Of a stretch of DNA of 64,000 bases, positions 24,337 through 36,063 are shown piece by piece; the stretch's first letter is position 1; every line of letters begins with the position of its first letter. The notes under the pieces were generated by a model that had not been told where the DNA came from, did not search any database, and saw only the letters and a program-made list of their open reading frames with translations. Both the position numbers and the translations under genes were made by a program. This DNA is from Schistosoma mansoni (lineage: Eukaryota > Platyhelminthes > Trematoda > Strigeidida > Schistosomatidae). Location: positions 55,904,108-55,968,107 of the forward strand of contig NC_031495.1 of the NCBI RefSeq assembly GCF_000237925.1, written 5' to 3'.

Positions 24337-24584
24337 GTTATATCGATTGATTGAGTGTGCCCTGTTAATATATATGAACGTGATGTGATCGCCCAATGAT
24401 ACACAAAAGCCGTATGAGCAGTCTTGAGTACTTGTCAGTCTTGCTTTCTGCCTAACCCAGCCAGTTAAGTCCAGAACACCAACAACAGCCGCTGTGATAT
24501 GAACCATTATTCTCTAACATACTGGGTTTATATACCAATCAAACAGACCACATCGTACCATAAAATAGAAAATAACATTTGTAC
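24337..24584 (-). mobile_element. LTR fragment (same family as 12834-13315), broken by the Penelope insertion
   Basis: Begins TGTTATATCGATTG like the 12834 copy and runs in parallel with it (CCAGTTAAGTCCAGAACACC, GGGTTTATATACC, TAAAATAGAAAATAACATTTG). It stops at GTACAAG, where the Penelope direct repeat starts. The continuation expected from the other copies (the ATTTGGCCAAATGTGGC segment) is not found after 27729, so the Penelope insertion or a deletion removed it. Confidence 0.75.
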
Positions 24585-24907
24585 AAGAAAAAGAGAATTC
24601 AGCGAAGAAAATTTTCTTTTCGACGAAATCATTTACTTAAGCTGTACATTCGTATATATAGTGATATGGAAAATATATGTCTATAGGAGGCTAGAAAAGA
24701 TTGCATTATAAATGGATTCGACAATAAATAACAAATGAGGTGACGTACTAATCAAGGGGTAAGGAAGAAAATAATTTATGGGTCAGATAATAGTTCAATT
24801 GACAGATATGAAGAAAAGCGACAAACACAAAGGTCATAATAATAATAATAACTGATTAGAGTTTAAATGTAAAATAGTAATTTAAAAAACAAAAAACCGA
24901 TAATAAT
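24585..24907 (-). repeat. Penelope terminal direct repeat, downstream copy (pLTR)
   Basis: 323 bp nearly identical to 27406-27729; I see one single-base indel and one substitution. Direct repeats flanking the ORF are normal for Penelope-like elements. An A-rich block (24910-24955) follows before the ORF stop. Confidence 0.85.
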
Positions 24908-24971
24908 CAGATAAAAGTACAGAAAAAAAAACAAAAAAAAAACAAAAACAAAAGCGTACCCAATGAGGGAA

Positions 24972-27392
24972 TTAGGGCCAAGGAAGGGTAAGAGGTTGGA
25001 CGAATCGTTTCTGCACGCAAAGTTCAGGCTTGAATTCATGGATTGCCAATGCCTCAGCAGTGCATAAAATATTGATTCGACCTCCCTTTGATCCGGTTCC
25101 TTTAACTTTATAGATTATCTTAAAAGACGTGTCTTTTGGAGCAATGTGTCTACAATTGATCAAATGCTCTTGTATCGAACTGGTTATCTTTTTACATTCA
25201 CCTTTTAGGAGCCAAGCTGGATAGTGTTCAGAGATACGTTTGGAAAGCGATCGCTTTGTGCGGCCTATATAACGTGCTCCACATGAGCAAGTAAATTTAT
25301 AAATACACATCGATGTGGCCCAAAGCGAAAGTTTATCCTTAACACACCCCCGAATGGTAGGCCGGCTAGAGAAAACGATTCGGAGCTTGGCTGTGTAGAA
25401 AGTTTCATTCAACGTTTTTGAAATCCGTTTATTCAGGATTTCAGCAGCCGTGTCTCCCTTGAATTCCATATTCATAAACAAGGTTTTCTTCTGCACTGTC
25501 AAAGTTAGTTCCTGCTGACGTCTAGATGTTAAGTTGCTATCGACGAACCTCGGTGGATAACCGTTTTTGATGAGGGTCTGTCGAAGATGAAGTAATTCTT
25601 CATTTATTGTGTCGCTAGAACAGATTCGCTTAATCCTAGATGATAAAGAGTGAATTAAGTTCCTCTTTCGACTCAGTGGAACCCAACTATGGAAATTCGT
25701 GTATTGTCCATTCCAAGTGGGTTTTCTATACATAGATCTTTGTAAATAACCATCAGGCAATCTTTTCAAATGGACATCAAGAAAATGGAATTCGTGGTTC
25801 GATTCTGCTTCTAAGGTAAATTGAATTGAAGGGTGACAGTTATTGAAAATATTTAATATTTCATTTTGGTCCATGTCATCATCACAAATAATGAAAGTAT
25901 CATCCATATATCTTTTATATAAATGAAATTTCTCGATTATTGGACGAAGTGCTGAATTTTCTAGATTGGCCATGAAACAATCAGCCAAAAGAGGACCCAA
26001 TGGAGAGCCCATTGCAACTCCATCTGTTTGTCTATAGAAACCATCATTAAATTTAAATTGTACGTTGAGCGTGCATCGTAGGAGTAGTTCTTTAAGATAG
26101 TGTTTTGGGATACATATCTCCAGATTATTATTTTCAATATAGTCACATAAAAAACAAATAGTTTCTGTGAGAGGAACATTTGTAAACAACGACGTGACAT
26201 CTAATGAGAGCATTTTCTTACCCATTACGTTGATATTTCTGATTGAGTCGACAAATTCAAAGGAATCAAGAGCATTGTATTTGTTGATATGATTTTTAAC
26301 AGGCTGTAAAATGTCAACTAACCATTTAGCAATAGAGTGATATGGAGAGTTGTTCATATCAAGTATTGGACGTAAAGGGACATTATTCTTATGAACTTTT
26401 GGGAGTCCATATAGTCTAGGTACGACAGAACCCGATGGTTTGAGATGTTCAAAGAGGTCACAATTGATAATGAACTCATCTTTCATCTTCTTTAGGATTT
26501 TTATTAGCATCTGTTCGGTTTTTTCAGTTGTGTCATTTTGGACGGTTTCTTTAGAGAATTTGACCGGATCAGATAGTATCGAAGATATTTTGGAAATATA
26601 GTCAGGGCGATCCATAAGTACAATTCCTGCACCCTTGTCTGGGCGACATAACACTAAGTCATGATTTTTCCGAAGATCAAATAATTGAGATTTATGTTTG
26701 TTTGTGAGTAAGCGACCAACTATAGGGATTTTATTTACATATTGATTACAACAGTCTACAAGAGTTGCTTTGAAATGCTCAAAATCTTTATTAGATACTG
26801 GAATAAGGTCATTTGTTTGACGGATAAGACTTTCAAACTGGATTTTAGTATTCAATTCATTAATGTTAGTAGACGTACTACAAAATTTAGGACCAAGGGA
26901 TAATGCTTGTAGCTGAATAGTCGATAATGTTATGCTTGAATAATTGAAAACATATTTCTCTGGCGATTCGGGAAAAGAAGCTTGAGTCTCCGTCTGTTTT
27001 AAACTTTTCATTAATTTCAAAGTCATATCTTCCGTACGATTTTTGCTAACAGTATCAATGTAATCCTTAAATTTGAAACGTTGATCTTCTGACAAATCAA
27101 ATAACGTGTGTGAACGTAATGAGATATTCCGTTCCAATTCTGGGATTCTAGACTTAATTTCATCGACATAATTCAAAGTAAGGCGTTTCAAAGATCGATG
27201 ATTTGGATGAATATGGTTACGGCGTAATGATTTGAAAAATGGTCTTGGATATTCACGTTTGTCTATACAGCTTCTCAGAAAATTGATTCTAGTATTCGCT
27301 ATTGCAAGCTTGACAGAATAACTAAGAAACCCACTGAGTTCCTTTACTGTCGCATGATCCTTGCAGCTCTTTAGATAACTAAAATAACTCAT
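24972..27392 (-). CDS. Penelope-like retroelement protein: reverse transcriptase plus GIY-YIG endonuclease
   Basis: 806 codons uninterrupted, the usual size for canonical Penelope proteins. In order: an N-terminal region with CRPDKGAGIVLMD (about residues 254-266), GLPKVHKNNVPLRPIL, RT motif A LDVTSLFTNVPL, motif B DGVAMGSPLGPLLAD, motif C RYMDDTF (aspartates near 497), FLDVHLK, and a C-terminal GIY-YIG nuclease with CSCGARYIGRTKRSLSKR (near 700-720) and a downstream conserved EA. The protein would copy its RNA and cut the target DNA. The ATG lies 13 bp from the upstream direct repeat, which presumably supplies the promoter. With no stop or frameshift and near-identical flanking repeats, this is a young and possibly competent copy. 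Family assignment is firm; activity is inferred. Confidence 0.95.
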   Translation of the reverse strand: MSYFSYLKSCKDHATVKELSGFLSYSVKLAIANTRINFLRSCIDKREYPRPFFKSLRRNHIHPNHRSLKRLTLNYVDEIKSRIPELERNISLRSHTLFDLSEDQRFKFKDYIDTVSKNRTEDMTLKLMKSLKQTETQASFPESPEKYVFNYSSITLSTIQLQALSLGPKFCSTSTNINELNTKIQFESLIRQTNDLIPVSNKDFEHFKATLVDCCNQYVNKIPIVGRLLTNKHKSQLFDLRKNHDLVLCRPDKGAGIVLMDRPDYISKISSILSDPVKFSKETVQNDTTEKTEQMLIKILKKMKDEFIINCDLFEHLKPSGSVVPRLYGLPKVHKNNVPLRPILDMNNSPYHSIAKWLVDILQPVKNHINKYNALDSFEFVDSIRNINVMGKKMLSLDVTSLFTNVPLTETICFLCDYIENNNLEICIPKHYLKELLLRCTLNVQFKFNDGFYRQTDGVAMGSPLGPLLADCFMANLENSALRPIIEKFHLYKRYMDDTFIICDDDMDQNEILNIFNNCHPSIQFTLEAESNHEFHFLDVHLKRLPDGYLQRSMYRKPTWNGQYTNFHSWVPLSRKRNLIHSLSSRIKRICSSDTINEELLHLRQTLIKNGYPPRFVDSNLTSRRQQELTLTVQKKTLFMNMEFKGDTAAEILNKRISKTLNETFYTAKLRIVFSSRPTIRGCVKDKLSLWATSMCIYKFTCSCGARYIGRTKRSLSKRISEHYPAWLLKGECKKITSSIQEHLINCRHIAPKDTSFKIIYKVKGTGSKGGRINILCTAEALAIHEFKPELCVQKRFVQPLTLPWP

Positions 27393-27405
27393 AATGTCAT
27401 TGAAT

Positions 27406-27729
27406 AAGAAAAAGAGAATTCAGCGAAGAAAATTTTCTTTTCGACGAAATCATTTACTTTAAGCTGTACATTCGTATATATAGTGATATGGAAAATATAT
27501 GTCTATAGGAGGCTAGAAAAGATTGCATTATAAATGGATTCGACAATAAATAACAAATGAGGTGACGTACTAATCAAGGGGTAAGGAAGAAAATAATTTA
27601 TGGGTCAGATAATAGTTCAATTAACAGATATGAAGAAAAGCGACAAACACAAAGGTCATAATAATAATAATAACTGATTAGAGTTTAAATGTAAAATAGT
27701 AATTTAAAAAACAAAAAACCGATAATAAT
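27406..27729 (-). repeat. Penelope terminal direct repeat, upstream copy (pLTR)
   Basis: Matches 24585-24907 almost base for base and lies just upstream of the ORF start on the minus strand. I searched both copies by eye for a hammerhead (CTGANGA with a following GAAA) and found none. Confidence 0.85.
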
Positions 27730-27794
27730 TTTTATTCACTCGGAATGCAGATGATATGATAGGACTATTCTTTAGACAACTTGAGAAGGGATCG

Positions 27795-28345
27795 GATTAA
27801 GAGTCGTTTTATTTATTTATTTTAACACATAAATATTGGTACAAGGAAGCACCAGATACATATGCGCCGCACAAATCTCATTTGATTTATGTTAGGGCTG
27901 TGATACTGCCCAGGTGCCCAAACCGAAGCAGGTGGTTTTCTTAGGGGAACACACCTAGAGCCTTTGATCTAAAGATCTGATCCAAAAGGCAGTGGAGCAT
28001 CGTAAAGAAATGCAGTCCCATGGTAGTCGGTGATCATCGATTGATTCATACGCCAATTGTTCCCTCAGGATACTGGAGCCCATGTGCACCATTGGTTTGA
28101 AATCAGGGTTTTCTAACTTCCCTCGGTGGACTCACCGTGTCCATCAACCCGGTTAAATCTCCGGACATTCACTTTTCGTCCACTAAATTTCGTAAACAAC
28201 ACTCGTGGTGCGAGAAGGCAGTGAGTAGGACTTCCCTGGCAGAGGCTATATTCGCGTGGCTATATGAGAGCATTTCGAGAGGGAGAGCGAACTCTCCCCA
28301 CTCTCAGCCGTACCAGGGTTATTTGGGGGGAGTCAATGGCGACAG
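27795..28345 (-). mobile_element. Non-LTR retroelement 3' region, GC-richer, poly(A)-like end at left
   Basis: On the minus strand it ends in an AATAAATAAATAAAA-type tail (27801-27818). A second, 108-bp copy of the same 3' end at 49700-49807 with a 13-bp TSD proves it is a mobile family. The body (28000-28340) is well above local GC. Two open stretches exist on the plus strand but carry no known domain, so I read the block as UTR or a broken ORF end. I found no TSD for this copy. Confidence 0.65.
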
Positions 28346-28813
28346 TTAGGAATGGAGTACGGAAGAATGCTTGATAGCCACAATGATAAATACATGTACA
28401 GTTAGTTGTATGATTTCAAATATTAGAAATCTTTAAATTACCTTCACAAATCCATCCATTATGTTCCAGGTTTGTAAATACCTCAAATACATATGTGTTC
28501 CTTATTTTTGTTGTTGTCATTAATTAATTTTAAACATCTTACTGACTGAATACTGTTAGGTTCTACCTCTTTCTTACTTAAGTTTTCGTACGAAATATGC
28601 TGTCCACCATTGCACCTTCATTTTCGCTCAAAGCTCCATGAAACTAACTTAAATTTTGTCTGTTCGTCAGAAATGTATATTTTTCGCTTGAGTGTTTTAT
28701 TATTCTAACTTGAAATCCTTCTGTAGTGGCGCCTATAATCTCTTACTGTCAGTAGATCATTAAGAAAGCCAGTTTGAATCTTACTGGATTGAGGTATCAC
28801 TTAGTTGAAGATC
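28346..28813. other. Intergenic, nothing recognised
   Basis: AT-rich; no signal seen. Confidence 0.4.
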
Positions 28814-29013
28814 NNNNNNNNNNNNNNNNNNNNNNNNNNNNNNNNNNNNNNNNNNNNNNNNNNNNNNNNNNNNNNNNNNNNNNNNNNNNNNNNNNNNNNN
28901 NNNNNNNNNNNNNNNNNNNNNNNNNNNNNNNNNNNNNNNNNNNNNNNNNNNNNNNNNNNNNNNNNNNNNNNNNNNNNNNNNNNNNNNNNNNNNNNNNNNN
29001 NNNNNNNNNNNNN
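28814..29013. other. Assembly gap, 200 N
   Basis: Exactly 200 N, so probably a gap of unknown true length. It directly adjoins a repeat fragment (29014-29195). Confidence 0.95.
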
Positions 29014-29195
29014 GACCTCAATAAGAACCAATCAACATCGAGGTGCACAGGACAAGCTGTGAATTACATGTGGAGAAATCCAAACGCTTCACTTCTACCC
29101 GAAGTTTGTGGTGATGACGTAGTTCAGAAGGACGATGAAAGCTCCACGACCAAACCATCCAGCTCAGATAACAAACCTACATCAAAATAAGATCT
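29014..29195 (+). repeat. Dispersed repeat fragment (repeat R)
   Basis: GAAGTTTGTGGTGATGACG, AAAGCTCCACGACCAAACC and ATCCAGCTCAGATAACAAA recur in antisense at 37055-37160 and 54728-54850. Reading as …EVCGDDVV… is shared by the copies, but the family is not identified and translation may be incidental. The left part may continue into the gap. Confidence 0.6.
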
Positions 29196-30778
29196 AAACT
29201 TTAGATTTTAATAAGATGAAGTTTATTTTCCAATACGTAGCATTTATTGTTTAGATGGAATGCTTTAATTCAACTACTTAACTTTTAAGTAAGCTCCCTA
29301 GCTCTTACCTGAGTTTAAAAGACTATATCAAACTAAAAAGAAGAAATAACATGAGGACTTGGTTGTTTTTATTCTAGAAATCTTGAAAGATGGTGAGATT
29401 GTTTGGCTAACATAAAATAATTAAGGAGTACTTTAAAATGTACAGAGTATCAAAGTATAACAGCTATCCACATTTCGTATTGTAGGAAATTTATTCTTTT
29501 AATGAACATATATAAATGTATATAACGCTTTGAATGAGTCAAACAATACATTCCGTTCAATTTTTCCATATTTATCAGTTAGTTTTCTTGACTTAGTATT
29601 CACTAGCTCCTCTCAAATTGAATATATATGTACATACATATATGAAAAATATACTCTAATAAAGAAATCTTGTTTAAATCTATCCTCTTTCTTTTAGACA
29701 GTTTGACTAACTGAATTTACAACTCCATATCAATGATCATTTGAGTATATCTGTAACAATAATAAGAACTATATGATGAAAGAATAAATTTTCCATGTCA
29801 AACATTTCCGTCGGTATAAAATTTTTCTTCTCAAAAATAAGAACTTGTCAAGTTTTATTATGATATTGCTCACCAAGTGAAATGATGTAAATTTCAGTAT
29901 TAAAATGTTTTCAGTTTTATTTAAAATGGAATAGTTTTGAGATTAAACAAGATCGGTGGATTAGAGATAGACAATTATCAAGCAGTTTAAAAGTATTGAA
30001 TTTGTTATTTTTCACTGGTGTATACTATTGATCTATTACAGACGACCAACTTATGAATTGGATATGTTTAGTTTGTACATGTAGTGAGCTAAGAATTGGC
30101 AGGGAAAACTAGTTTACCCTTCAGTGAAAAACTACAGTGCTTTCATAAAATATGAAAATCATACATTAAATACATAATTTGCGCATCTCCTATCAGTTGT
30201 CTTTTACATGCTTCATGATTTTTTCAGTTCTGTTGTTATCACAATAACTTTCTGTTTCCTTTTCTTGTTTTCTTCAATTCAATCTTTTCAATCTTCTGTT
30301 GGCATATATTCCTTTTTCCAATTAGTGCTACATACTACTTAGATTTGTCGACATAAGTAACATACAACACATATGTTATAATTACCTGTGATTCTGTCTG
30401 ATCACTTCATTTTAATCAATAAAATAAACACATTTCTTTCCATGAATGCGACACCTAATTTAATGGTGAATTTGGACACGAATCGAGTAACAAACAAAAT
30501 TTTTCAAATGTCCATATGAGTGTCTGTTGATGGCTACAATAAATTCTCTGGGATTGTTTAAAAAAAGTATTTCCAAATGGTATAAATGAGTCAAATTTAT
30601 AACCACTCACTTGTCTCTTCAGTTGATTTTTTTTTATAAATTACTTAACTAAGCACCAATCAGAACATACTTAAGCTGTTTAACCTGAATTGAAGATGAA
30701 TTCTTTGTAATCAAATTGAGTTGGACAAGATGGATTTCCTTAAGAATGTTAATTTATTTTTGATGATTTAGAAAAGTC
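29196..30778. other. Intergenic, nothing recognised
   Basis: AT-rich; no signal seen. Confidence 0.4.
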
Positions 30779-30783
30779 GGTCC

Positions 30784-31326
30784 TGTTATGAATTTGAAAA
30801 ATAAAGAAGGCCGTATGTTAATTTGTTGTGGTCTTATGTCCGGCTTTTTATCACGTGATTTATCCACCAATCGAAATACGACTTTTCCAATCTTAACACT
30901 ATGCCAAATCAATGACGTTCAACTGGTATGAGCAGCCTAGTGTCCTTATTGGTCCCTTGTCCGCCTAGCCCTTCCAATTGAGTCCAGAACACCAATTACA
31001 GCTTCTGCTATGCGAATCGTTTATTTCGAGCATACTCGGTTTATATACCAGACAGACCGCAGCACACCGAAAAATAGAAAGTAATATTTGTACAAGATCA
31101 AGCCAAATGTGGCTGTGAGCATGGGATACAATAATCAATAAACTGAATATAATTTAGGAACAGTAAATCGTATAAAAATAAACCATAGGTCAAAATGAAT
31201 GATGATAAGATGAATATATATAGATTAAATCTAATCACTAAATAGTTATACAATAAGAATGTATATAATCATCCATTAATAGGTCACGGAAGTTACCCGT
31301 ATTTATTTCTTCACTAGGATATAACA
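30784..31326 (-). mobile_element. Solo LTR, 543 bp, with 5-bp TSD
   Basis: TGTTATG…ATATAACA, flanked by GGTCC at 30779-30783 and 31327-31331. The central part matches 12834-13315 (GTCCAGAACACCAATTACAG, CGGTTTATATACCAG, AATATTTGTACAAGAT). The minus strand has GGTATATAAACC, a TATA box, then GAAATAAACG. No gag or pol sequence is attached, as expected after LTR-LTR recombination. Confidence 0.85.
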
Positions 31327-31331
31327 GGTCC

Positions 31332-32939
31332 CTACTTCTTTTATAGATAGAATTTACTAACATGATAATAAGTTTTTTCATTTTTTAAAATCAAAATTTA
31401 ACAAAAACCCACCGAAATTACATTTAGAAAAGAATAAAGTTAAGTATTCTCGACCTTTCTATTGAAAACACCGAAATAAGTAGTCAACAGAAGACATAGA
31501 TAAACTTGATGTGTTTGCAATCAGATGGTGATAACTCGTAGTTTTGATTCGGAAAACTTGAGGCAAACACGTATATATTATTATGGTTGGTTTAGATTAA
31601 CTCACTCAGAATAAATGCACTATCCAACACGGTTCCGATTATTAGCTATTGATGTTACTCCTGAAATCAATCATCTTTAGTTTGTAACTTTTGTGTAAAT
31701 TTATATCACAACACTTATGTTTCCTATTAACACAATACTTTGGGATTTCATGTAATGTTTCCAAAAATTCGAAAGCGTTGGCTGAAATTCATTAGTTGGT
31801 GTTTTTCAAATCCAATAATTTTACGATGTTTCACTAAAACATCTCGCATCTTGCCTCTATAAAGTATCATCCTGGTAATGTTATCACAAAACGTTTTTTG
31901 TAGTTAGATTTGACCCTGTGAACTTTCGAAATAGCATAATGTTGAGAAGTTTACATAGGGAACAAAATAGTTGTTTATTCAATGCCTAAATGTGTTATAA
32001 AACCGAAAGTACTTTGTTGTAAGAATCTGAGTAGGTAGATCAAGTCAACTAGGGGATTAAAGATTCCATCATGAATGGCAAGGCCTTTATGGACTACTGG
32101 AGAATATTACGATATAACGAAAAATATACCTCTTTATTTTACGACTTAACCGGTTTTACTCCATAAAATTTATGCAAATACAGATAAATGAGTTGATTAA
32201 TCTGTGCCTGGTTAGTTTGATGATTTCATTTGTAAATCCAAAGGGAAAAATAACCTACAAACAAATATGGATTGCGAATAACTGAATAAGTAACTTTATT
32301 TCCGAGGTAGAACCAGTCAATACTAAATTTTTTTACTGTGTAGCTTTTTGAGTAGTAGGGAACGATTATTTCTATGTTGTTTTTATCCTATCGGTAACTT
32401 TAAAATCTCGACTACATCATTTTTAAATTAATATGAGATTAATATACATCTACCGAAGTAGTTCGAACTATAGCAAGAATAATAAAAATCCACTGAACAA
32501 TGTCAAGGACTTATTCTAATTTGAGATTTTAGTATTAATTAAAAACACTGCCTAGTTCTTTGTCTTTTGCTTTTCTCGATAGTTTACTTTTCGTTACTGA
32601 ACATCAATAGATTGGACGTTTTTTAGGAGAACTTAAAACCAGTTATATGTGAGTGTATAAATGAAAACATGCGATCTCATTGATTAAAAAAAAGTTACCT
32701 ATGCTTTTTACTCATTAAAATCAGTCATTCCAAAGGATAAATTGGTAAAGTATTAAATCGAGAAACATACTGACATAAACTATTAGCGATGGAACTTAAG
32801 TTGAGGTATATCCTTCCATCCTAATTACAGAAAATCATATCTACCATAAATTTCATATTTTTTTAATATTTATCGTCAAAGTCTACCTAAATAATTCAGA
32901 ACTTACAAAATAAAAGTCCAATCAACAACTGTTCTATTT
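31332..32939. other. Intergenic, nothing recognised
   Basis: AT-rich; no signal seen. Confidence 0.4.
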
Positions 32940-33018
32940 CTCCTCAGCAGTGCGGGTTCGTGGATGCGCACTACTGAGGAGTCCCGCAGTAGGACGAAAC
33001 GGCCGTCCAGTGTTTCCA
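32940..33018 (+). mobile_element. Family-1 SINE fragment carrying an intact-looking hammerhead
   Basis: Only the stretch from GCGGGTTCGTGGATGC to GTCCAGTGTTTCCA is present; head and tail are missing on both sides. Confidence 0.75.
32966..33013 (+). ncRNA. Type-I hammerhead ribozyme (family-1 SINE)
   Basis: Stem I GCACTA with CAGTGT (four Watson-Crick pairs, one G-T, one mismatch next to the core), core CTGAGGA, stem II GTCC/AGGAC around CGCAGT, GAA, stem III ACG/CGT with GC loop, cleavage triplet GTC. All invariant core residues are present. Position 7 is G, a variable position in hammerheads. Confidence 0.75.
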
Positions 33019-33080
33019 ACCGTTCTATTTGCCCATTTTTTGGTCTTCACTATCTGGTCACATTAATAAACCTAAAATCT

Positions 33081-33249
33081 TGTAGTGACTGGTATTATGT
33101 CAAGCCCATTTAGGTTATTCTAGCCTCTGAACAGACCGATCTATTCATTTTTTTCTCAAGTCGCACTTTGACCTTGTCACTTATTCTCTTATAAACCTTG
33201 ACTGTTTTTATATGGACATGTGTGTTAATCCCTTACCCCAGTCACCACA
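33081..33249. mobile_element. 169-bp TG…CA element with 12-bp inverted ends and 5-bp TSD
   Basis: Ends TGTAGTGACTGG and (reverse complement) TGTGGTGACTGG, 11 of 12 identical. AATCT flanks it at 33076-33080 and 33250-33254. The TG/CA termini and 5-bp TSD fit a short solo LTR; the longer inverted ends also fit a MITE. No ORF. Confidence 0.6.
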
Positions 33250-33254
33250 AATCT

Positions 33255-35580
33255 GTAATCTATTTTTGTCTGACTTTTCATATCGAGTCACGCTTGACTA
33301 AATAGAGTTGGCTCACTCAACTTCTCTATTACGCGTCATTCTGACCCACTTTGCTCTCTTTCATCCGCTTTCTGCTCCTCGTTTCCTTGATTCCCTGTCC
33401 AGTCAATGACTGATCGAAAAATAAGTATTCAAACTTTATTGTCGTATTTGACTTATTTTTATGCCTCTATTCACTAACGAGATTTAAGTCTATGACTATG
33501 TACGAGAGTAGCCAGGATGTGTATTTTCGATAGCAATCACTCACACAGTTCAACTGAAGTCAGGTAAAGGTCCACTAAAGTAGTGAGCCCGTTGATAACC
33601 TCATCGATAACATCGTCTTCCTATTTAAGTGGAGCCAGATGAATGACCACTAAAATCTGTTACGCTTTGATTTTTCTCTAAACTTCATTGATCAGTATCA
33701 AATACAATGGTTATCAAATCTAATTTTGAAAAATTAGATGTACCAAAGTATTTCTTTTCCTAAAGGTTTTTCAACATATGTCTGCAATTACGCATTGGTG
33801 TTTGTTGTATGTAATAACAAAATCAATACTTTTCATACAGTGTTGATTCAATTGACCATATTTTGATGTAGAAAACATTGAAAAATTACCCAGAAACAAG
33901 GTTATTGTTATGTTCTAAGTTATCAGCTGCTAACAGAGTTCTGTCAAGCTATTATTAAATTATCATATTATATGGTAACGAATAAGAGAACTTATGATGA
34001 CAGTAACTGTGTCCATTTTTTTTCTATTCGCTACATTTACTTAGTTTATATGCTGTTAATCTTTTTTGGAACTGTTGGGTCCCAAGCATCTCTACTATGA
34101 TGGGCTTCTGATTTTTAATGGGAGCATTTTTATCTGATGCTTTGGTTCATTTTATTACTTGGGATTATCTCTCTCTTTTTTCATTGCTTAGTTTGCATTA
34201 TATGCCCTACAAACTTATATTTTGTCCATTCCGAACAACATAAGTGTTATTAATGCATAGCGCTTGAATCATTTCGGTAGTTGACAGTATCTATTTAACT
34301 CAGCGTTATGGTATTTCCCCACTTATAGTATGTATGCATTGTAATCCGATTATTATCAAACTATTTGAGAGATATAAATCCCTTTAGATTGTGCCTGAAT
34401 ACTTAAATTATGATCCGAGATTTAAGAACTTTATAGCTTAGATTTTTCTGTTTAGTAATACAGTTTTCCAAGTAAATCCCATATTTTGATTCTCAGATTA
34501 ATTCCTTTACCTGATGAATAGGTTAGAATCCTCTAAGTGATTTCATGATAATACCATATCAAAATGTTTCGAAAAAAGCACACACATCCGGTTCATGTCA
34601 TTTATGTAAAATTGTTGCATCAACTCTATGAATTCCAGCCGTTTTAAAGTTTACTTTTGGACTACTGTCACACAGTTTTCTTTAAACAAGTATAAAGTTA
34701 TAATGTTAGCCGTCTGTTTAGCACTACCGCATACATCTGACAAAAATACACTGAGTTCAAGTTAAATTTATTAGATAAAGTTTATCAGCATTATGTGACA
34801 CATATTAGCATAATATATTCCGAACACTTTGATCATATATTAACTTATTGCAGTATTTACACATAAAAAAGTTGAAACTTAATAGATTGGAAGAGAAGAA
34901 AAACACATATAATAAAGGAAAATATCATGAACAGCATCAGTCTAGATAGGTTTAGTGTAAGTACATACTTTCTTGAACACTAAACGGAAGTTTAAAAATT
35001 CATACGCCCTAGGCAGCTCATATACAAACGATAAAGGCTGAGATAAGATCAGTCTGGTGACTTATTTTAACTGTGTTTGAGAACGGAAGAAGATGGGTGT
35101 TTTTCATCTGCACTTATTGGGTCGTTTGAGTATATTTGCTACCGTAGACAATTTGGTATGTATTCGGTCACCCTAACTTGCAAATCACGATTACTTCCCT
35201 CTGTATGTGTGTCCACACACATGTAAATTGGTATTAAACAGTTAGATGTGACCTTATCGTCTACATACTGTTTATGGTTTGATGAACGTGTAAATAAACG
35301 TGTAATCAAATTGTTTGAAATGTTTTGCGTTCTGATAAATCTCGTCTACTCATTGAATTTTCGAACTGCTGTAAATCTATTAATTTGTTGTGTAGACTAT
35401 GAACATTAATTTAATATGAAAATGATATTAACCATTTATTGAACATCCATGTGAGTACCTTCGATTCATTGATTTCTTAACTGAGATCAATCTATAACCA
35501 TAAAATTTCTTTACACTTACTTTTAATCTAAATAATCGAAAACTGTCAGCAATATACATAGTATAATTCATTTTTGTATT
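33255..35580. other. Intergenic or upstream-intron sequence, nothing recognised
   Basis: AT-rich. Missing 5' exons of the host gene could lie here, but I could not support any. Confidence 0.4.
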
Positions 35581-35581
35581 G

Positions 35582-35945
35582 GTTGATTGAATCTTCCCAT
35601 TGATGTTTAGGACTGCAACTGATCAATCTCTTATTGGCATATGTACATCCTGTTCAGATTGCCTCGATATTGCCTTCAGTCACAAACATTATAAGCATCC
35701 TTGTAGTCCTAGACATCGGTGGGAAGATTCAAACAACCAATACAAAAATGAATTAAACTTCACCCCATTACACAAGCTAGTGGATATCTGAACTCAGTAG
35801 CCAAGTGGATAATGCGATAGCGTTTGAAGAAAACGGTACTGAGTTCCAGACCTAGCGTGATCATCAACTCTGAGATGCAGGTGCATCCAGCTGACGAGTT
35901 CTGGATTCTACTGCTAACCACTATCTATCTCTGTTTATAATCTAC
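35582..35945 (+). mobile_element. Sm-alpha SINE with the ribozyme core deleted
   Basis: Sm-alpha tail motifs (GAATCTTCCCATTGATG) precede a tRNA-like head (AGTAGCCAAGTGGATAATG, then GAGTTCCAGACC). The segment reads CATCCAGCTGACGAG directly joined to TTCTGGATTC, so stem II, GAAA and stem III are missing. The tail TGCTAACCACTATC is kept. Confidence 0.75.
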
Positions 35946-36063
35946 ATAGTGGTTTTTACAATATGATCTTATTAATCTGTAGAAATTTTATAACTCAAAT
36001 TGTTTTTTTTAAGTCCTTCCACTTTATTCATTCATGCGTGTTTTTCTTCTTCAATGAAATCAG

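Noticed and set aside
25961-26200. 79-codon minus-strand frame
   Set aside because: Lies within the Penelope ORF in another frame.
24585-27729. Hammerhead ribozyme inside the Penelope direct repeats
   Set aside because: Such motifs are known in some Penelope-like elements. GACGAAATC (24621 region) and a TCGTCGAAAAG on the other strand were examined, but no CTGANGA partner with matching stems was found on either strand.
28137-28349. 70-codon plus-strand frame (MSINPVKSPD…) as a gene
   Set aside because: It lies in a GC-richer non-LTR element block read on the other strand; no domain or splice sites.
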